This document shows, one piece after another, positions 63,709 through 64,000 of a DNA stretch of 64,000 bases. The notes under the pieces were generated by a model. It had not been told where the DNA came from. It did not search any database and saw only the letters and a list, made by a program, of their open reading frames with translations. The position numbers and the translations under genes were made by a program. Where the stretch lies: contig CAVYAL010000004.1 in assembly GCA_963766505.1 (NCBI GenBank), positions 186,001-250,000 of the forward strand, in the 5' to 3' direction. This DNA is from DATIRA01 sp963766505 (GTDB lineage Bacteria; Pseudomonadota; Gammaproteobacteria; Steroidobacterales; Steroidobacteraceae). The first letter of the stretch is position 1, and every line of letters begins with the position of its first letter.

Positions 63709-64000
63709 CGAGCAGGCCCCAGCCGCCTACCAGGACCAGGCAGATCAGCACCCAGGTCGGCATGTTCAGGCCCAGGAACATCCAGTCGATCTCGGCGCAT
63801 TCGCCGGAGCCCGTGAGGACCTTGCCCAGCACTTCGTGCAGCGGCAGCACGTCCATCATGTAGTCGAGGCTCGCGCCGCACTCGGCGACAGAGCCGGGCG
63901 GCTGGGCGATGATCCAGATGTGGCGCGCGGCGATCGCCACGCCGGCCAGCGCCACGAGATCGATCAGCGAGCCGTAGACCCGCGCGCCCCGGTCGCCCGG
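63683..64000 (-). CDS. dsbB: Disulfide bond formation protein DsbB, N-terminus beyond window
   Basis: DsbB reoxidises periplasmic DsbA using quinone in the inner membrane. The visible 105 residues include the second periplasmic loop with cysteines in ECGASLDYMMDVLPL and SGECAEIDW, matching the second redox pair of E. coli DsbB, and the last membrane helix (LICLVLVGGWGLLV). The first cysteine pair and first two helices lie past the edge. Its stop overlaps the tail of dapE on the other strand. Confidence 0.9.
   Translation of the reverse strand, partial: PGDRGARVYGSLIDLVALAGVAIAARHIWIIAQPPGSVAECGASLDYMMDVLPLHEVLGKVLTGSGECAEIDWMFLGLNMPTWVLICLVLVGGWGLLVNFFARRA

Overview
The window is a high-GC (roughly two-thirds G+C by eye) chromosomal segment of a gammaproteobacterium, packed with housekeeping genes and almost without accessory DNA. 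Several blocks keep the gene order of E. coli or Pseudomonas: rpsB-tsf-pyrH-frr-uppS-cdsA-dxr-rseP-bamA-skp-lpxD-fabZ-lpxA-lpxB-rnhB-dnaE; glyA-nrdR-ribD...ribH-nusB-thiL-pgpA beside dxs-ispA-xseB; map-glnD-dapC-dapD. FolE2, a RibB with a dead RibA-like domain, a FimX-like protein and a rubrerythrin/Fe-S/DUF3501 operon would fit a Xanthomonadales, Nevskiales or Chromatiales-like lineage, but I cannot name the genus. No rRNA, tRNA, CRISPR array, insertion sequence, prophage or integrase was recognised.

Layout. 1-1771 (minus): prmB and a cut aroC. 1841-4847 (plus): a Sco1-like protein, psd, epmA and a free methionine-R-sulfoxide reductase. 4884-6558: efp and epmB, diverging; with epmA these form a complete EF-P lysylation set apart from the optional hydroxylase. 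6618-8699: a FimX-like degenerate GGDEF/EAL protein, meeting parC-parE tail to tail. 13004-15539 (minus): rubrerythrin, a two-cluster Fe-S protein and a DUF3501 protein, with a clear promoter and a palindrome at the start of the transcript. 15754-19817 (plus): xseB-ispA-dxs-folE2. 19844-28312 (minus): glyA-nrdR-ribD-ribE, an AT-rich gap, then ribBX-ribH-nusB-thiL-pgpA and a Ser/Thr kinase fused to a cyclic-nucleotide-binding-like domain. 28527-33153 (plus): ettA, hutH, a frameshifted membrane-protein gene and a zinc-ribbon protein. 33181-51299 (minus): the large envelope/translation cluster from rpsB to dnaE. 51507-57545 (plus): map, glnD, dapC and dapD. 57664-62411 (minus): pstSCAB-phoU behind a Pho box. 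62569-63708 (plus): dapE. 63683-64000 (minus): the C-terminal part of dsbB.

How the genes work together. Most neighbours overlap by ATGA, GTGA, TTGA or TGATG, so translational coupling is widespread. Dxs, Dxr, IspA and UppS sit in one window and carry carbon from pyruvate/glyceraldehyde-3-phosphate to farnesyl and undecaprenyl diphosphate, which feeds envelope building by Lpx, CdsA, Psd, PgpA, BamA, Skp and RseP. DapC, DapD and DapE supply diaminopimelate. RibD, RibE, RibBX and RibH make riboflavin, but the step normally done by RibA must be encoded elsewhere.

Most notable points: two independent single-base frameshifts (pstA and an unnamed membrane-protein gene), which are either real lesions or sequencing errors; a six-run G-quadruplex-type repeat with an inverted C-rich partner between dapD and phoU; nested long inverted repeats between dapC and dapD; the operator-like palindrome of the rubrerythrin operon; a kinase/cNMP fusion coupled to pgpA; and a roughly 110-residue Ala/Pro/Glu-rich tail on ribosomal protein S2. 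I found no clear candidate for a wholly new multi-gene system; the least understood units are the rubrerythrin/Fe-S/DUF3501 operon and the kinase.
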